A stretch of DNA of 64,000 bases from Bradyrhizobium sp. Y36. Its GTDB lineage: Bacteria; Pseudomonadota; Alphaproteobacteria; Rhizobiales; Xanthobacteraceae. Positions within the stretch are counted from its first letter, which is position 1, and every line of letters begins with the position of its first letter. The position numbers and the translations under genes were made by a program. Where the stretch lies: contig NZ_NWTI01000018.1 in NCBI RefSeq assembly GCF_002531575.1, positions 120,073 to 184,072 of the forward strand, written 5' to 3'. Shown here piece by piece: positions 1-6,730 of this stretch. The notes beneath the pieces are model-generated. The model searched no databases. It was not told the origin of the DNA and saw only the letters and a list, made by a program, of their open reading frames with translations.

Positions 1-2
1 TC

Positions 3-1829
3 ACCGGCGGCGTCAACAGCGTCCAGGGCTCGAACCAGGCCGACCTGCTCGTCGGCGGCTCAAACAACGAGTTCTTCTTCGGTGGCGGCGCTGGCGACAC
101 GATCAATGCCGGCGGCGGCAATGACGGCATGACCGGCCAGGGCGGCGACGATACGATCGACGGTGGCGCCGGCACCGACATGGCGATCTTCTCAGGCACG
201 CAATCGCAGTACACCGTCACGACGGCGGGAACGATCCAGGTTCAAGACAATGTTGCGGGACGTGATGGCACCGACACCTTGACCAATGTCGAGGTGCTGC
301 AGTTCAGCAATGCCATCGTGCTGCAGTCGGCGGGTACCTTGGGAAGTCCGATCGATCTCTCGGCGCAGCAGTTCTCCAACTCCGCACCCGTGATCGGAAC
401 GGCCGGAGACGATTATCTTCGCGTCGGGTCCAACATCTTCGGACACGCGCTCAATCTGGGGGCGGGGACGGGCGATACCGTCCTGCTCAACGGCACCTTC
501 GGCAACGGCTACACGCTCAATCTCGCCGGCGTCGAGAACGTGATCGGCACCGGCAACGACGAGTTCGTCAATCTCACGGCGAACGCCAACGGGCTGGTCG
601 TCGATCTCGGCGGCGGCAGCGATCAGGTCAGCCTCGCAGCCGGTGCCAACACGCTCAGCCTGATCGGCGTCGAGAATGTCGGCGGAACCGATTACGGCGC
701 GACGCCCGGCGTCAACGACGTGCTCACCCTGTCGACGACGGTCACGGGCCTCAGCATCAGCCTCGGCAACGGCGACAACACGATGTACCTCGCTGCCGGC
801 GCCAATTCGTTCGGGAACATCTACGACGTCAACCACGTCAACGGAACGACGAGCGCCGACACCCTGACCGTCACCGGTTCGATCGCGGCGGCCAACGGCG
901 TCGCGATCGACCTCGGCGGCGGCCAGGACACGATCGTCCTCGATGGAAACTTCGCCACATTCGCCGCGATCGGTATCGAGCACATCGACGGCAATTCGGG
1001 CGACAATCAGCTCACCTTGACGAACGACATCAACGGAACCGCCATCGATATGGGCGGCGGAAGCGACTGGGTGTGGCTTGCCAACGGTGTCAATTCGCTC
1101 AGCATCAGTGGCGTCGAAAACCTCAACGGCAGCGACTTTACCGGCAATCTCAATCCGTCGAACGATACGGTCACGCTGCTGAACGCGGTGTCCGGCGTGA
1201 CCGTCAATCTCGGCGAAGGAACGGCCAACGTCCTCAATCTCGCCGCAGGCAGCAATTCGTTCGACAATCTTTGGAACGTGAACCTGCTCAACGGCAGCTC
1301 GTCGGACGACGTTCTGACGTTGCAGGGCAGCCCGGCGAACGTGATCGATCTCGGCGACGGCAACGACACCCTGAACTTCAACATGAATGTCTTCGACATC
1401 ACGGTGACGAACGTCGAGACCATCAACGGCTCCGCGAATTTCGACCGCATCACGATCGGCAACACGGCGGGCAACACCACGATCACCGCCGGGACGGGCG
1501 CGGACGAGATCTACGCCAGCGCGGGACATGACAACTTCCGCTTCGTCAGCACCGCGGATTCCGCCGCCGGTGCTGCCGATACCATTCACAATTTCGACGC
1601 GACCAGCGATAGCTTCACGTTCTCCGGCATCAGCATCGCCGGCGGTCACATCGAGTATGTGGATGGGGCGCCTCTGATCGGCGGCAACCAGGCTTCGGCC
1701 CATCTGCAGAATGTCGGGCCAGGCAACGACTATCTCCAGATCGATATCGATGGTGACGGAACGAGCGACATGGATGTGAGCCTGCTGAACGCCAGCGGCA
1801 CGCTGCACAATGGCAACTTCCTGACGTGA
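3..1829 (+). CDS. RTX-type calcium-binding secreted protein, 5'-truncated by window edge
   Basis: The reading frame is open from base 3, so the gene begins upstream of the window; the first visible ATG (129) is internal. The first residues contain RTX-like nonapeptides (GGxGxDxxx; for example GGGAGDTIN and GGQGGDDTI). The rest is a long low-complexity beta-type array in which elements such as 'IDLGGGxDxVxLxxG', 'GVENVxG' and 'LNLAAGSNSF' recur about every 50-70 residues. The last 70 residues (HNFDATSD..., IDIDGDGTSDMDV) look like the C-terminal cap of RTX proteins exported by type I secretion. Such proteins bind calcium outside the cell and then fold. No catalytic domain is visible in the part present. 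It lies upstream of an EPS locus and could be a surface or matrix protein, but that is inference. The family call is firm; the function is unknown. Confidence 0.85.
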   Translation, partial: TGGVNSVQGSNQADLLVGGSNNEFFFGGGAGDTINAGGGNDGMTGQGGDDTIDGGAGTDMAIFSGTQSQYTVTTAGTIQVQDNVAGRDGTDTLTNVEVLQFSNAIVLQSAGTLGSPIDLSAQQFSNSAPVIGTAGDDYLRVGSNIFGHALNLGAGTGDTVLLNGTFGNGYTLNLAGVENVIGTGNDEFVNLTANANGLVVDLGGGSDQVSLAAGANTLSLIGVENVGGTDYGATPGVNDVLTLSTTVTGLSISLGNGDNTMYLAAGANSFGNIYDVNHVNGTTSADTLTVTGSIAAANGVAIDLGGGQDTIVLDGNFATFAAIGIEHIDGNSGDNQLTLTNDINGTAIDMGGGSDWVWLANGVNSLSISGVENLNGSDFTGNLNPSNDTVTLLNAVSGVTVNLGEGTANVLNLAAGSNSFDNLWNVNLLNGSSSDDVLTLQGSPANVIDLGDGNDTLNFNMNVFDITVTNVETINGSANFDRITIGNTAGNTTITAGTGADEIYASAGHDNFRFVSTADSAAGAADTIHNFDATSDSFTFSGISIAGGHIEYVDGAPLIGGNQASAHLQNVGPGNDYLQIDIDGDGTSDMDVSLLNASGTLHNGNFLT

Positions 1830-1963
1830 GAAAGAGGGCCCGCTTCGGAGGAGGCGTCAACCGCCTGCCTTCGGAGCCGTCGTCCGGGCAGCCGGCCTCG
1901 GCCGCTGGCTCCCGATTGGATCGATCGACCGAAAGGCACTGGCGTGCGGTCTCCCAAAAAAAA

Positions 1964-1997
1964 AGACCGCCGCCACCTTCAGGTGGATCGGCGGTCT
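1964..1997 (-). terminator. Rho-independent terminator for the small gene at 2052-2318
   Basis: Inverted repeat with arms 1964-1971 (AGACCGCC) and 1990-1997 (GGCGGTCT) plus an inner stem. On the minus strand it is followed directly by nine U (A-run 1956-1964 on the plus strand). It sits about 55 nt past the stop codon of the minus-strand gene. Confidence 0.85.
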
Positions 1998-2051
1998 GTG
2001 GTTGAAAGCCGCTGGGCCCTCAGGGCTCCGTGCGGACAAGCGCTTCCGCGC

Positions 2052-2318
2052 TCACCGGACGTACCAATAGCCCCACCAGCGTTGGGAGACCGGGCGCGCC
2101 TGCGCCTTCATCGCCGCGACTTCCTCGACGGAGCGGACCTGCGGGCCGTAGATCGCGGGCGGATAAACGTCGTCCCACAGCACGACCCCGGTTTGGACAT
2201 AGGCTGCCCGATGATGCGCCGGCGCAAGCGCGAGCTCGGCGGCCGGCGCGACGGAAGCTGTCATAGCGAGGGCGAAAGCGGAAAGGGCAATGGATGGAAT
2301 AACCGCACGGAAGTTCAT
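2052..2318 (-). CDS. Small secreted hypothetical protein
   Basis: An 88-residue product starting MNFRAVIPSI with a clear Sec signal peptide (hydrophobic run IPSIALSAFALAMTASVAPA, predicted cleavage near A-A-E). The mature part is about 60 residues with several Trp/Tyr and ends RWWGYWYVR. I chose the ATG at 2318 and not the longer frame from 2498 because the signal peptide begins there and the upstream extension is Arg/Pro-rich, non-homologous-looking sequence. A strong terminator follows at 1964-1997. I do not recognise the family; small periplasmic proteins of this kind are common in Bradyrhizobium. Confidence 0.7.
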   Translation of the reverse strand: MNFRAVIPSIALSAFALAMTASVAPAAELALAPAHHRAAYVQTGVVLWDDVYPPAIYGPQVRSVEEVAAMKAQARPVSQRWWGYWYVR

Positions 2319-2660
2319 TGGATTGAATCCCTGGTCGAATGAGATACGAAATAATGCGACGGGTCCCGGATGGTTGCAAGGGCATGGGCTGGTCGATCGG
2401 CCGAAATTTCCTCCTCGAGGGCGGGCGCGGCGAGGCCGTCCAAGCACAGCGAGATGTCTCTCTATGGAATGACTCTTTCTATAATGAGTGCCTCTCACAG
2501 CGTGATCTCACTCGTCGCGAGTCATGCACACGAGATTTGCGCTGCTTGCACACAGGACATCAGGCATGAACAATCTTTCGGCGCCCCGGCGTCGGCCAGA
2601 ACCATGATGTCGACACACTGCTCGCTCTTGATGAGTCCCGGACTTTCCAGGACGGCTCTC

Positions 2661-2834
2661 ATGACTTCTGCCTTCGTCTCCGCTTTCATCTTCAGCGCCG
2701 GCATCATCTTGGGATACGCGCTGCGCGCTCGGCGGGTCCAGCGAAGTCCTGCAAACTCGTCCCGTGCCGCCTTGCATCGGGCGGCCGGGGCGACTCCTAC
2801 CTCGACCTTCGGCCACGCCCGACGAGCCTTCTAG
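2661..2834 (+). CDS. Possible small single-pass membrane protein
   Basis: A 57-residue frame beginning MTSAFVSAFIFSAG with one hydrophobic segment (about residues 3-20) followed by a basic Arg-rich stretch, the layout of a small inner-membrane protein. A purine-rich AGGACGG lies just upstream of the ATG. Upstream in-frame ATGs (2604, 2607) would extend it by 19 residues. No family recognised, and the Ser/Ala/Arg-rich tail is not distinctive. It could be non-coding; confidence is low. Confidence 0.3.
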   Translation: MTSAFVSAFIFSAGIILGYALRARRVQRSPANSSRAALHRAAGATPTSTFGHARRAF

Positions 2835-2888
2835 AGGCGGCGTCCTGGCGGTACCGGGGATCTCACCATACGAATGGGGCATGACGAG

Positions 2889-3167
2889 ATGAGCGAACCC
2901 AGGAAGGACGCGCCGCGGCGCTACATCGTCGATGGTGCCGGACAACGCGTGCTTGTCGGGCTGACGATCTCGGAGACGGTCGAGTTCGAAGCCCTCGACA
3001 ATCCGGGCGCCCGCCTTGGCGTCGATTTGCTTGTCGAGCCGCCTCATGTCCGTCAGGACAGGCATGGGGAGCGTTGGCTGGAGCTCTACGTCAAGCACGA
3101 GCGGGCCTGGCACGACTGGATGGCCGAAACGCGCGCGCGGCTGGAGAGGCCTTGCTTGCTCAATTGA
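2889..3167 (+). CDS. Hypothetical protein, 92 aa
   Basis: Starts MSEPRKDAPRRYIVDG, with an alternative ATG five codons earlier at 2874. The composition is that of a soluble globular protein, with charged residues and Trp near the end (WLELYVKHERAWHDWMAE). It has no signal peptide or membrane segment. I do not recognise the family. The amino-acid composition is far more protein-like than the overlapping minus-strand frame, which is Arg/Gly/Pro-rich. It converges on the phosphatase gene at 3210. Confidence 0.55.
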   Translation: MSEPRKDAPRRYIVDGAGQRVLVGLTISETVEFEALDNPGARLGVDLLVEPPHVRQDRHGERWLELYVKHERAWHDWMAETRARLERPCLLN

Positions 3168-3209
3168 GCGCAGCGCTTCACCTGCCGTGGCGGCCAAGCC
3201 TGTCCCACC

Positions 3210-3947
3210 TCACACCGCGAGCATGCGGCTGCCCTGGATGCTCATCAGCGTGAGATTGCCGGTCGCATAGGCGCCGGTGTCGATGTTGACGCGGTTCGTC
3301 AGGAATTCGGCATTGCGGACCGGCGTATGGCCGTGCACGATATATTTGCCGAACTGCTCGTCGCTCTGCAGGAATTCTTCGCGAATCCAGAGCAGGTCGC
3401 GCTCCGTCTGGTCGGCCAGGGGAACGCCCGGGCGAACGCCGGCGTGAACGAAGAAGAAGTCGCCGCAACTGAAGCTCAGCCGCAGATTGTCCAGGAATTC
3501 CAGATGCTCGGTGGGCATTGCCCGAATCAAATCGCGCAGGATGGATGCCGGGTCATTGCGCTTCAGGTCCGGTGGCGCGAGCCCGTAGGACATCAACGTC
3601 TGGGTCCCGCCGACGGCGATCCAATCCTCGAACAATGAAGGGTCCTCGAACACCCTCACAAGAAATGCCTCGTGGTTTCCCTTGAGGAAGACCGCGTTCC
3701 CCCGCCGACTCCGCTCGACCAGGACATCGAGGGTGGAGCGCGTGTCGGGGCCGCGATCGATGTAATCGCCCATGAAGACCTCGATCGCATAGCGCGGCCG
3801 GCTGCAGGCGACGTCGGCGTCGATCACCCGCAACATGGGTTGGAGCAGATGCGCGCATCCGTGAATATCCGAGATCGCGTAGATGCGAACTCCTTCCGGC
3901 AATTGCGGCTTAGAAATCGGCGGACGTGGTCGGGCGAGAGATATCAT
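3210..3947 (-). CDS. PPP-family serine/threonine protein phosphatase (calcineurin-like)
   Basis: A 245-residue metallophosphoesterase of the PPP type. The metal-binding motifs appear in order: SDIHG (residues 26-30, D27/H29), GDYIDRGP (60-67) and GNHE (90-93). Later His residues occur in FFVHAGVRPG and YIVHGHTP. These are the signatures of bacterial PrpA/ApaH-like phosphatases that use two metal ions. I chose the ATG at 3947 (MISLARP) because it gives the usual family length; the frame is open further upstream but that part lacks similarity to the fold. The gene is divergent from the EPS priming transferase at 4563. It could dephosphorylate the BY-kinase or its targets, but nothing in the sequence proves this. 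Confidence 0.85.
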   Translation of the reverse strand: MISLARPRPPISKPQLPEGVRIYAISDIHGCAHLLQPMLRVIDADVACSRPRYAIEVFMGDYIDRGPDTRSTLDVLVERSRRGNAVFLKGNHEAFLVRVFEDPSLFEDWIAVGGTQTLMSYGLAPPDLKRNDPASILRDLIRAMPTEHLEFLDNLRLSFSCGDFFFVHAGVRPGVPLADQTERDLLWIREEFLQSDEQFGKYIVHGHTPVRNAEFLTNRVNIDTGAYATGNLTLMSIQGSRMLAV

Positions 3948-4562
3948 GGCGCTCAATCGATCGGGTGGTCGAAAAAAATTTCCCCAAGTCGCCGGCACCG
4001 GAGAGCTTCCATCCGACACGAACTGCGCGAGTTCGGTGAAGGGAGCCTCCTTGTTCTCCGGTTCGATCACGCCAAAAGAAGGGCACGGCACTTTTTGCCC
4101 ACCTCGCGGGTGCGATGGCGCGAAAGATCGGTCCCCGAGAAATTGCATCGCTGAATGCGAGAGTGCAGCAAAGATGCATGCCTGGGTGAAATTTCGTAGC
4201 GCACGCAAAGATAGAAATCCAATGGAATTCTCGTAAACGACTCGTGCCAACTCGTCGGAGCGTTGCTTCGCCTGAAAGATGAGCGAAGAAGCGCTCGCGC
4301 GATGACCATGCGTCGCGCCGAGCGTGGAACTTGATTCAAAATAGGGCAACGCGTTCGCTCGTATGTCATCACTGTGACGACATTTTCATCGCGCCGAATT
4401 TCGCTGAGCATTTCAACGCGGCGCACGATCCGTGCGCCGCAAAAGTTTTGCGTGCGGCGCCACAATGTCGCTGCGATCACTCAACACTTTCCGCGCGGGG
4501 AAGTGACGAGTCTTCAGCATCACGATGAGCGTCAGACACTCTCTCGATAGGCAGAGGTTCGA
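3948..4562. promoter_or_regulatory. 615-bp divergent intergenic region upstream of the EPS priming transferase
   Basis: This region is less GC-rich than the flanking genes and has no convincing gene. It contains a short inverted repeat GTCA/TGAC around 4365-4378 and a dense pair of overlapping palindromes at 4418-4460 (listed separately). A 65-codon TTG-start frame (4331-4528) with a C2H2-like pattern is discussed in the findings. Confidence 0.6.
4418..4460. promoter_or_regulatory. Overlapping palindromes (candidate operator) about 100 bp upstream of the priming transferase
   Basis: A perfect 10-bp inverted repeat: GCGGCGCACG (4418-4427), a 3-nt spacer, then CGTGCGCCGC (4431-4440). The right arm is reused: GCGCCGCA (4434-4441) pairs with TGCGGCGC (4453-4460). 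Inside this sits a third palindrome, CGCAAAAGTTTTGCG (4438-4452). The three nested symmetries suggest a regulator-binding site or competing hairpins in a leader RNA. There is no U-tract after it, so it is not a simple terminator. Confidence 0.6.
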
Positions 4563-5993
4563 ATGGCTGTTGCAACTTACGGTTCTGAAAACGCGCACAC
4601 GCTGTCGTCGACGCGGGGTAACGCTCTTCAGAGGCCATTCCAGATCGTCGTCATGGCTGCTGACTTTCTGCTGATCCTGTTGAGCTATGCTGCCGGGTCT
4701 TCGCTGTACGGAGCGGCCGTCGCTTCGCCCGCCGACAGTGCTTCGGTGGGAGCCGGCTTGTTCGTCGGCGTGGTGTTCGTCGCGGTCGCCTATTTCCGCG
4801 ACGTCTATGCCACGCATCGCCTGCTCAACGTGGTCTGGCAGCTTCGAAAGGCGGTGTTGATCTGGCTGACGTCGTTGACGATCCTGGCGGTTGCGGCCTT
4901 TCTGCTGAAATCAACGGACAATCTGTCCCGGGGCACCGTCATCGTCTTCGCCGTGATCGGCGGAGTTGGCCTGATCAGCCTCCGCTTCGTCTGGCAGGCG
5001 GTGTTCGGCACCAGCTTTGCGCGAAGCCGGCTGGTCGATCGCAAGGTGATCCTGCTCAGCCTCAAGCCGCTCGACTTCACCTCGAGCCGGTTCAAGGACC
5101 TGCGGCGGAACGGCTTCGACGTCATGCGCCATTTCGTGCTTGGCACCGAGCGGGACGACGGCCACTGGGAACGGCAGATTCGCGATGTAATCCGTCAGTC
5201 GCGCTCGGCCGACGTCGACGAATATCTGCTTGCGATCGACTGGAACGAGTTGCCCATGCTCCGCAAGCTGAGCCCATATCTGCGCGCCGTCCCGCAGCCC
5301 ATCCGCCTGCTGCCGGACGATTCGGTCGCTGATCTGGTGGCCCGTCCGTTTCTGCCGGTCAGTGGAACCGTCGCGGTCGAAATCCAGCGGCCGCCGCTCA
5401 CCATTCTCGAGCGGTTGCAGAAGCGCTGTCTCGACGTCGGCGTGGCCACGTTCGCGCTCGTGATGCTGACGCCGCTGCTGCTGACGGTTGCATTGCTGAT
5501 CAAGCTGGATTCCCCGGGAGCCGTCATATTCCGCCAGTCGCGGCGTGGCTTCAACGGCCGGCCGTTCGAGATCTGGAAGTTCCGCAGCATGACCGTCTGC
5601 GAGAACGGCGAAACGATTGCCCAGGCGACCAAGAGGGATGCCCGGGTCACCAAGATCGGGCGTTTCCTGCGCATGACCAGCATCGACGAGCTGCCGCAGC
5701 TCTGGAACGTGCTGCGCGGAGACATGTCACTGGTTGGCCCACGTCCCCATGCGCTGGCCCATGACAACTACTATGACGAGCTCATCAGCAAATACGTCTA
5801 CCGGCATCACATGAAGCCGGGCCTGACCGGCTGGGCCCAGGTGAACGGGTTCAGAGGGGAAACGCCGACGATCGATCTGATGGAGAAGCGGGTCGAATAC
5901 GACGTCTGGTACGTCAGCAATTGGAGCATCTGGCTCGACCTGAAGATCATGGCCCGCACGGCGTCCGCGGTGATGTTCCAGGAAGCCTATTAG
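4563..5993 (+). CDS. Undecaprenyl-phosphate hexose-1-phosphate transferase (WcaJ/ExoY-type EPS priming enzyme)
   Basis: A 476-residue polyprenyl glycosylphosphotransferase that puts the first sugar phosphate of the repeat unit onto undecaprenyl phosphate at the inner membrane. The N-terminal half has four to five membrane segments (from about residue 22 to 145), then a soluble CoA-binding-like linker. A hydrophobic helix (about 295-315) then leads into the bacterial sugar transferase domain, with FEIWKFRSM, TSIDELPQLWNVLRGDMSLVGPRP and the near-C-terminal WAQVNG motif. Length and architecture match WcaJ/PssY-type proteins and not the short ExoY form. It opens the EPS locus and has a long palindrome-rich upstream region. 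Whether the substrate is UDP-glucose or UDP-galactose cannot be told from sequence. Confidence 0.93.
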   Translation: MAVATYGSENAHTLSSTRGNALQRPFQIVVMAADFLLILLSYAAGSSLYGAAVASPADSASVGAGLFVGVVFVAVAYFRDVYATHRLLNVVWQLRKAVLIWLTSLTILAVAAFLLKSTDNLSRGTVIVFAVIGGVGLISLRFVWQAVFGTSFARSRLVDRKVILLSLKPLDFTSSRFKDLRRNGFDVMRHFVLGTERDDGHWERQIRDVIRQSRSADVDEYLLAIDWNELPMLRKLSPYLRAVPQPIRLLPDDSVADLVARPFLPVSGTVAVEIQRPPLTILERLQKRCLDVGVATFALVMLTPLLLTVALLIKLDSPGAVIFRQSRRGFNGRPFEIWKFRSMTVCENGETIAQATKRDARVTKIGRFLRMTSIDELPQLWNVLRGDMSLVGPRPHALAHDNYYDELISKYVYRHHMKPGLTGWAQVNGFRGETPTIDLMEKRVEYDVWYVSNWSIWLDLKIMARTASAVMFQEAY

Positions 5994-6035
5994 CCGCACG
6001 ATGTCCCGACGATCTGGAACCTCGGGATCGAGAGA

Positions 6036-6323
6036 TCAGGTTCCATCTCGCGACGATCTGCCGAAGAGCCGCATGACTGCATCGCGCAAGGCGAGCAGCG
6101 GCGGCACCAGCACGAAGAATGCCCCCATCGCGACGGAGACGATGACCTGACGAACCGAAAACGGTTCGTCCTGCTCGATGTCATGCCGGCTCGGGTCGAT
6201 GGGCGCCGGGGAAAGCGTCGTGGCCATCGTCTGCCGACGCGGCTTGCGCGGGGGGACCACGACCAACACGAACAGGATGTTGAGCAGAACCCAAATAGTC
6301 AAAATCGTCAGGACGATCAGCAT
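6036..6323 (-). CDS. Small two-helix membrane protein
   Basis: A 95-residue protein. It has an N-terminal hydrophobic helix (MLIVLTILTIWVLLNILFVL), a basic PPRKPRRQ stretch, a polar linker, then a second hydrophobic segment (VIVSVAMGAFFVLVPPLLAL) and a basic tail. The positive-inside pattern suggests both termini lie on opposite or the same face around a cytoplasmic loop. It sits between the priming transferase and the chain-length kinase and is convergent with the former. Family not recognised. Confidence 0.55.
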   Translation of the reverse strand: MLIVLTILTIWVLLNILFVLVVVPPRKPRRQTMATTLSPAPIDPSRHDIEQDEPFSVRQVIVSVAMGAFFVLVPPLLALRDAVMRLFGRSSRDGT

Positions 6324-6730
6324 TCCGAGCCCGCCGGAAAAGAACTACAAATATCAGCCGAGGTTAGCCTCAGTGAACCCAGAAGGGAAGATGCCCAAAG
6401 TTTCGGCATTTTGAGGCGTCAAGCCTCGGATTGTCTCGTCTGATCGACAGATGGTTGCCAATGGGCGCACTGTCCTCGCGACCATCGCCTCCGTCAATCC
6501 TTGCTTTTGGCTAGAGCAATAACTGCAAGTTGTGGATTCCGGGCGAATACGGAGGCCCGAGCGGTCCGGTTGGGCTTGGCGCAAACTCCAGTCTCGTGGC
6601 GCGAAGGCGCACTCGATTGCCTTCAGGCGACAGTTCCGCAAGACACGAAAAGGCCCGCCGCCAGATGGCAGCGGGCCCGTGGTCGTTCCAGTCTGGTCTG
6701 GCGGGGGCGCCGCCGGCGCCTCCGCCGAAG
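6324..6730. other. 407-bp intergenic stretch
   Basis: No convincing gene: the frames here are low-quality and overlap on both strands. It holds the terminator at 6652-6677 for the minus-strand BY-kinase gene and presumably the promoter of the small membrane protein at 6323. Nothing else is recognisable. Confidence 0.5.
6652..6677 (-). terminator. Terminator after the Wzz/BY-kinase gene
   Basis: The stem arms GGCCCGC (6652-6658) and GCGGGCC (6671-6677), with an inner GCC/GGC pair, are followed on the minus strand by a short U-run (AAAA 6648-6651 on plus). It lies 54 nt past the stop codon of the gene ending at 6731. Confidence 0.75.

Noticed and set aside
192..1808. Long minus-strand frame opposite the RTX protein
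   Set aside because: Its composition (Arg/Asp/Val-rich, no motif) is the mirror of the repetitive RTX gene; a shadow.
2508..3197. 229-codon minus-strand frame
   Set aside because: Arg/Gly/Pro-rich without motif and overlapping a more protein-like plus-strand gene.
4418..4460. Rho-independent terminator
   Set aside because: Strong symmetry but no U-tract on either strand and no gene ending nearby.
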